NCBI GenBank assembly: GCA_021791235.1
Contig: JAJYXA010000580.1
Coordinates: forward strand, 1 to 8,674
Direction of reading: 5' to 3'
DNA: 8,674 nt
Source of the DNA: Pseudomonadota bacterium
GTDB taxonomy: Bacteria; Pseudomonadota; Gammaproteobacteria; Burkholderiales; Thiobacillaceae
Shown here: piece by piece, positions 5,296 through 8,674 of the stretch
Numbering within the stretch: position 1 is the stretch's first letter
Layout: each line of letters begins with the position of its first letter
The notes under the pieces: model-generated
Told to the model about the DNA's origin: nothing
Databases searched by the model: none
Seen by the model: the letters and a program-made list of their open reading frames with translations, nothing else
Made by a program: the position numbers and the translations under genes

Positions 5296-7386
5296 ATGAT
5301 GGATAGCAAGGCCGTTTATACCAAAACCGCAAAGGGGCTGCGGGAAGCCACCGGCAAAGCCAAAATTTTGCGGCGCGATTTGCGCAACGTCCTCAAGGAG
5401 ATCGACGGGAAAAGGACGGCAAGCGAGTTGCTGCTCAAACTCGGCAGCGTTGCAGAAGATGAGCTGCAGGCGGCCCTGCTCGATCTTATCAATGGCGACT
5501 ACATCCGGGAATTCGCTAGTGCGACGGTATATCCGCTGCCCGAGAAAAGAAAGCTGGTCGCCAAACCCGAAGGCGAATCTTTAGTCTTCAGCAACGGCGA
5601 CGAACCCCGGAAATCCCCGCATGGCGAAGCCTGGTCCCTCGACTTCACGAACGACGCCGGCGAATCGCTCGATTTCACGAACGACGCCGGCGTATCCCTA
5701 GACTTCACAGCAGAAGCAAGCCCGGCAAGCAAGACCGGCTCAGCCAATGAACGGCGGTTGCGAGGCGATGCGGCCAGTGCGCAACTTGCCAAGCAAGCAG
5801 CGGACGCATTCGCGAAGCTTGAGGCCGAAATAAAGGCAAAAATCAGGGCCGAGGCGCGCGCTCGGCAACAGGCAGAAGAAGCGGCCAAACGTGAAGCGGA
5901 AGCTAAAGCTAAACGCGAGGCTGAAGAGAGGGCCCGGCTAGAAGCTGAAGCCAAGGCTAAACGTGAAGCCGAAGAGAGGGCGAGACTCGAAGCCGAAGAA
6001 AAGGCTAAACGCGAGGCTGAAGAGAGGGCTCGACAGCAGGCAGAGGCCGCCCGACGTGAAGCGGAAGCCAGGCGCGAAGCCGATGAGGAGGTCCGGATCG
6101 AGGCGGAATGGGAGGAGGAGGCGAGGCGCGAGTTAGGACGGAACCTCAATCTGGCGGCCGAAGTCGAGCATGCCGATTCGCTTGCGACCGCGAGCCTCAA
6201 GATGCGCGAGCGACTGCCGGACAAGTTGGGCAAGCGGATCGCGACCGGTTTGTCGGTCCTGCTTGTGGTCGGACTCGGTCTGATTCATGTGGTGCCGTTC
6301 GATGAACGACGCTTGCGCTTGGAGCAGACTGCGACTGCCCAGTTGCAGCAGCCGGTCAGCATAAAGGCGCTGCATTGGTCGCTGCTGCCGCGGCCGCATT
6401 GGCGGCTCGATGGCATCACCATCGGCGGCGCCGGGCAGATCAGAGTGGCGCAACTCGATGCGTTTGCTCCACTGGGCTCGCTGTTTGGCGCGAGCGAGTT
6501 TCCGAAGGTCGAGATCGACACCGCGGTTCTGAGCGAGGAGGGGCTGGGCTGGCTCCTGTTCGCTAAGCCACGGCAGCAGAGTTTGAAGCTTGCCCGGATC
6601 AATGCGCGAAACGTCAGGCTCGAATCGAAGGACATCGCCACGCCTGCCTTCGATGCCAAGATCGGCGTCGGCGGGGATGGCGAGTGGCAGACCGCCCATC
6701 TTGCAGCGGCAGGACAAAGCATGGACTTGCGCCCGGTGGGCGGAGCGGTGCAGATCGATTTCACCGCGGCTTCATATCGCCTGCCGTTCGGGCCGGCACT
6801 GGCGTTCAAGGATTTCGAGGTCAAAGGCGTGGCAAGCCCCGGCGAACTTGTCGCGACGGATTTCAGCGGCTATCTCTACGGTGGCTTGCTGCGCGGCAAT
6901 GGCCGGCTGAAATGGGGCTCCTCCTGGAGTCTGGACGGTGAGCTGACTGCCGAACAGGTCGATGCCGCGCGCCTGGCGCCGGGCTTGGTGAGGGACGGCA
7001 AGCTGGCAGGCCGGGCGCTGTACTCGTTTCGCGCCGGGGATGCCGGCCGGCCGTTCGCCGCCGTGCAGCTCGACGGCGATTTCATCGTCCGCAAGGGCGT
7101 CTTGCTCGGGGTGGATTTCGGCAAGCTGCTGAAGGGCGAGCGCGGCAGCGGCAATTCCCCGTTTTCGGAAATCGCCGGCAAGTTCGCCGTCGATGGCGGC
7201 CGGACAGAACTGCAGCAATTGCGGTTAGCTGCCGGAATGATGTCGGCGAGCGGCGAGCTCAGGGTGGATCCGGGCGATAAGCTGCAGGGCCGCATCCGCG
7301 TGGACCTCAAGTCGCCGGTCCTGCAAAGAAGCGCCTCGCTCGCCTTGTCCGGGACGCTCGACGAGCCGCGTTTCAGTCGCCAGTAG
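5296..7386 (+). CDS. Chimeric AsmA-like protein with cytoplasmic winged-helix-like domain and charged helix
   Basis: Encodes 696 residues. Order of parts: (a) residues 8-75, 'VYTKTAKGLREATG' then 'RDLRNVLKEIDGKRTASELL' and 'LQAALLDLINGDYIREF', a small winged-helix-like helical domain of unknown role; (b) a flexible linker with SLDFT repeats (95-140); (c) an Ala/Glu/Lys/Arg helix (about 160-280), TolA-like, partly built of 16-residue repeats; (d) one membrane helix 'IATGLSVLLVVGLGLIHVV' (315-333) flanked by KR on the inner side; (e) a periplasmic AsmA-like domain (334-696) opening with 'LEQTATAQLQQPVSIKALHW' and 'LLPRPHWRLDGITIGG', and closing with 'GELTAEQVDAARLAPGLV', 'FAAVQLDGDFIVRKGVLLGV' and 'SASGELRVDPGDKLQGRI'. 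AsmA proteins are inner-membrane anchored bridges tied to phospholipid transport and outer-membrane assembly. Start is the first of two adjacent ATGs (5296, 5299); no Shine-Dalgarno is evident. The AsmA call is good; the function of the fusion is inference. Confidence 0.82.
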   Translation: MMDSKAVYTKTAKGLREATGKAKILRRDLRNVLKEIDGKRTASELLLKLGSVAEDELQAALLDLINGDYIREFASATVYPLPEKRKLVAKPEGESLVFSNGDEPRKSPHGEAWSLDFTNDAGESLDFTNDAGVSLDFTAEASPASKTGSANERRLRGDAASAQLAKQAADAFAKLEAEIKAKIRAEARARQQAEEAAKREAEAKAKREAEERARLEAEAKAKREAEERARLEAEEKAKREAEERARQQAEAARREAEARREADEEVRIEAEWEEEARRELGRNLNLAAEVEHADSLATASLKMRERLPDKLGKRIATGLSVLLVVGLGLIHVVPFDERRLRLEQTATAQLQQPVSIKALHWSLLPRPHWRLDGITIGGAGQIRVAQLDAFAPLGSLFGASEFPKVEIDTAVLSEEGLGWLLFAKPRQQSLKLARINARNVRLESKDIATPAFDAKIGVGGDGEWQTAHLAAAGQSMDLRPVGGAVQIDFTAASYRLPFGPALAFKDFEVKGVASPGELVATDFSGYLYGGLLRGNGRLKWGSSWSLDGELTAEQVDAARLAPGLVRDGKLAGRALYSFRAGDAGRPFAAVQLDGDFIVRKGVLLGVDFGKLLKGERGSGNSPFSEIAGKFAVDGGRTELQQLRLAAGMMSASGELRVDPGDKLQGRIRVDLKSPVLQRSASLALSGTLDEPRFSRQ
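5635..5718 (+). repeat. Tandem 30-base repeat encoding SLDFTNDAG(E/V) peptides
   Basis: Two full 30-base units (5635-5664 and 5665-5694) encode SLDFTNDAGE and SLDFTNDAGV. A third, partial copy (5695-5718) encodes SLDFTAEA. A weaker relative, SLVFSNGDE, lies at 5578-5604. The copies differ at synonymous positions (CTC/CTC/CTA, GAC/GAT/GAC), so the peptide is kept while the DNA drifts. This sits in the flexible linker of the AsmA chimera and may be a short linear docking motif. Confidence 0.8.
5896..6039 (+). repeat. Three 48-base repeats encoding a charged helix
   Basis: Three units of 16 residues: AEAKAKREAEERARLE, AEAKAKREAEERARLE and AEEKAKREAEERARQQ (protein residues 201-248). The peptides are nearly identical; codons vary (AAGGCT/AAAGCT, CGT/CGC). 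Less regular AEA(R)REA units continue to about 6075. The composition predicts a long single alpha-helix or coiled coil in the cytoplasmic part of the AsmA chimera. Confidence 0.85.
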
Positions 7387-7604
7387 GACTGCACCGCAGG
7401 GCGGACCCGTCAGCGGCGTTCAAGTCGGATGGCCTTGAGCGGCGGTTCTCCGAAACCTCGACCTTATAGCGAGGCATGACATTTGACATGCATCAATGCC
7501 GTGATCGAGGCGATGCACAAGAATGCCAAGCATTTATCCGTTATCGTGCTTCGAAATACCCATAAGCGCCCCAGCTTCCAACATTTCCTTCAAGGAGTAC
7601 TGCG
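7387..7604. other. Intergenic region between the AsmA chimera and the cytochrome gene
   Basis: This 218-base spacer contains an imperfect hairpin CGTTCAAG (7417-7424), a 9-base loop, and CTTGAGCG (7434-7441) with one G-U pair, but no following T-run, so it is at best a weak terminator. TTGACA at 7483-7488 is a perfect -35 hexamer, but no acceptable -10 lies 16-18 bases on (7505-7512 is GC-rich), so a promoter is not supported without an activator. Base composition is visibly less GC-rich than the flanking AsmA gene from about 7455. Confidence 0.35.
7592..7597 (+). promoter_or_regulatory. Strong Shine-Dalgarno fixing the cytochrome start
   Basis: AAGGAG with a 7-base spacer before ATG 7605. 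The residues after this ATG form a proper signal peptide, which confirms the start. Confidence 0.8.
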
Positions 7605-8674
7605 ATGGATCTTGCCCGATCACTTCTGGCCATTCTCGGCGCATGCCTGTTCATCAGCCCCAATGTTCAGGCCGCTGGCCCGGCATCGGTCAATGCGGCC
7701 GTGCCGGCAGCCGCGGCTGCCGACCAAAAATCTGCGCTGATCGAGCACGGCAAATATGTGGCGCAACTAGGCGATTGCGTTGCCTGCCACACCGCCGGCA
7801 ACGGACCGGCGATGGCGGGCGGGCTGGAGCTCAAAACGCCGATGGGCCGGATTTATTCGACCAACATCACGCCGGATGTCCAAACCGGCATCGGCAAATA
7901 TTCATTTGCGCAATTTGATCGCGCAATGCGCAAAGGCGTGGCCGCGGACGGGCACAACCTTTACCCCGCCATGCCCTATCCTTCCTACGCCAAGATCAGC
8001 GAAGACGATATGCGGGCCTTGTACGCCTACCTGATGCAAGGGGTTGCGCCGATCGTGCAGCCCAACAAGCCGGCGGAGATGCGCTGGCCGTTTTCCATGC
8101 GCTGGGGCTTGTCGATTTGGAACTGGGCCTTTCTGAATACCGCGCCCTTCGAGCCCAATGCCGGTAAGGATGCCGTCTGGAACCGGGGCGCGTACCTGGT
8201 GCAAGGCTTGGGACATTGCGGTTCCTGCCATACGCCGCGCGGCATTGCCTTCCAGGAGAAGGCCATGGGCGATGCGGGAGCCGATGGCAAGTTCTATCTC
8301 GCGGGCGAAACGGTGGAAGACTGGCGTGCGCTCAGCCTGCGGAATTTATGGACGGTGAGAGACACCGCTTTGCTGCTGAAGACCGGACAAAATCCCTTTG
8401 CCACGGTATCCGGCAACATGGTGGAGGTGATTCACCACAGCACCCAGCACTTTACCGATGCCGATTTGACGGCCATCGCCACTTATCTCAAATCGCTGCC
8501 GCCGGGCGAGCACGATTTGCCCATGCCTGCGGCGCGCGCCACGGCGGCACCGGCTCCCGCCAATCTGTTCACGACGCGCGGCGGACTGGGTTACGTGCAA
8601 TTCTGCGTCGATTGCCACCGCCGGGATGGTACCGGGGTAAATGGAGTATTCCCGCCGCTGCAACAGAATCCGTC
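7605..8674 (+). CDS. Secreted triheme cytochrome c, alcohol/aldehyde/gluconate dehydrogenase subunit type (partial, 3' end outside window)
   Basis: The frame stays open for 356 codons to the window end. A Sec signal peptide (MDLARSLLAILGACLFISPN, cut likely after VQA at 23) is followed by three c-type cytochrome modules. Heme motifs are C58-VA-C-H62, C205-GS-C-H209 and C334-VD-C-H338. Candidate axial methionines are M123 in 'LYPAMPYPSY' and M272 in 'GNMVEVIHHSTQH'; the third falls outside. Sequences such as 'GRIYSTNITPDVQTGIGKYS', 'MRWGLSIWNWAFLNTAPFEP' and 'HFTDADLTAIATYLKSLPPG' are typical of the membrane-bound triheme subunit (AdhB-like, gluconate dehydrogenase cytochrome) that passes electrons from a periplasmic dehydrogenase to ubiquinone or an oxidase. 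Full members are about 400-480 residues and often end in a membrane anchor, not visible here. The dehydrogenase partner is not upstream and may follow downstream. Module type is certain; the substrate is not. Confidence 0.9.
   Translation, partial: MDLARSLLAILGACLFISPNVQAAGPASVNAAVPAAAAADQKSALIEHGKYVAQLGDCVACHTAGNGPAMAGGLELKTPMGRIYSTNITPDVQTGIGKYSFAQFDRAMRKGVAADGHNLYPAMPYPSYAKISEDDMRALYAYLMQGVAPIVQPNKPAEMRWPFSMRWGLSIWNWAFLNTAPFEPNAGKDAVWNRGAYLVQGLGHCGSCHTPRGIAFQEKAMGDAGADGKFYLAGETVEDWRALSLRNLWTVRDTALLLKTGQNPFATVSGNMVEVIHHSTQHFTDADLTAIATYLKSLPPGEHDLPMPAARATAAPAPANLFTTRGGLGYVQFCVDCHRRDGTGVNGVFPPLQQNP

Noticed and set aside
5773..6135. The Glu/Lys/Arg-rich region as a separate TolA gene
   Set aside because: It is in frame and continuous with both the N-terminal domain and the AsmA domain, and has no start signal or membrane helix of its own.
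7417..7441. Hairpin after the AsmA chimera as a rho-independent terminator
   Set aside because: The eight-base stem includes a G-U pair, the loop is nine bases and no T-run follows, so it does not meet the criteria.
7483..7740. Short plus-strand open frames across the start of the cytochrome gene
   Set aside because: They overlap the cytochrome signal peptide in other frames and lack a ribosome site; the frame starting at 7605 has the Shine-Dalgarno, signal peptide and three heme motifs.

Overview
The window looks like a stretch of chromosome from a high-GC Gram-negative proteobacterium, most likely a betaproteobacterium of the Rhodocyclales/Nitrosomonadales kind. The reasons are the strong GC3 bias, the 'TTAAAAT'/'TTAGAAT' type -10 boxes in GC-rich spacers, the HDOD, LemA, Usp, UbiD and AsmA gene types, and a triheme membrane-dehydrogenase cytochrome. 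The taxonomic call is inference; no rRNA or marker gene is present. I found no tRNA, rRNA, CRISPR array, insertion sequence or phage gene.

Layout from left to right: (1) the last 36 codons of an unidentified plus-strand gene (to 112). (2) An HDOD-domain regulator gene (191-1030) with an extended -10 promoter in front. (3) A severely shortened EamA/DMT transporter gene (1065-1436) that joins the first transmembrane helix to the last three. (4) A convergent small UspA-family gene on the minus strand (1470-1862). (5) A two-gene block of lemA (2108-2681, broken by a one-base frameshift) and a GIDE-type membrane protein carrying a perfect EF-hand loop (2695-3600). (6) A UbiD-family prenyl-FMN decarboxylase (3679-5064). 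(7) A 231-base spacer whose minus strand reads like the degraded end of an outer-membrane beta-barrel gene. (8) A 696-residue chimera (5296-7386) with an N-terminal winged-helix-like domain, short SLDFT repeats, a 48-base-repeat charged helix, one membrane helix and an AsmA-like periplasmic domain. (9) The first 356 codons of a secreted triheme cytochrome c (7605 to the window end).

The genes do not form one obvious pathway. HDOD and the DMT remnant may be cotranscribed (34-base gap). lemA and the GIDE gene are 13 bases apart and are probably one operon and one envelope function. usp is divergent from lemA. UbiD, the AsmA chimera and the cytochrome each have their own leader spacer.

The most unusual object is the AsmA chimera: AsmA proteins normally have only a short cytoplasmic tail, but this one has a cytoplasmic region of about 314 residues with a putative sensor or adaptor domain and a TolA-like charged helix. 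Three separate signs of gene decay (the DMT internal deletion, the lemA frameshift, the barrel-like remnant) within 4 kb are also notable, although the lemA frameshift could be an assembly error.
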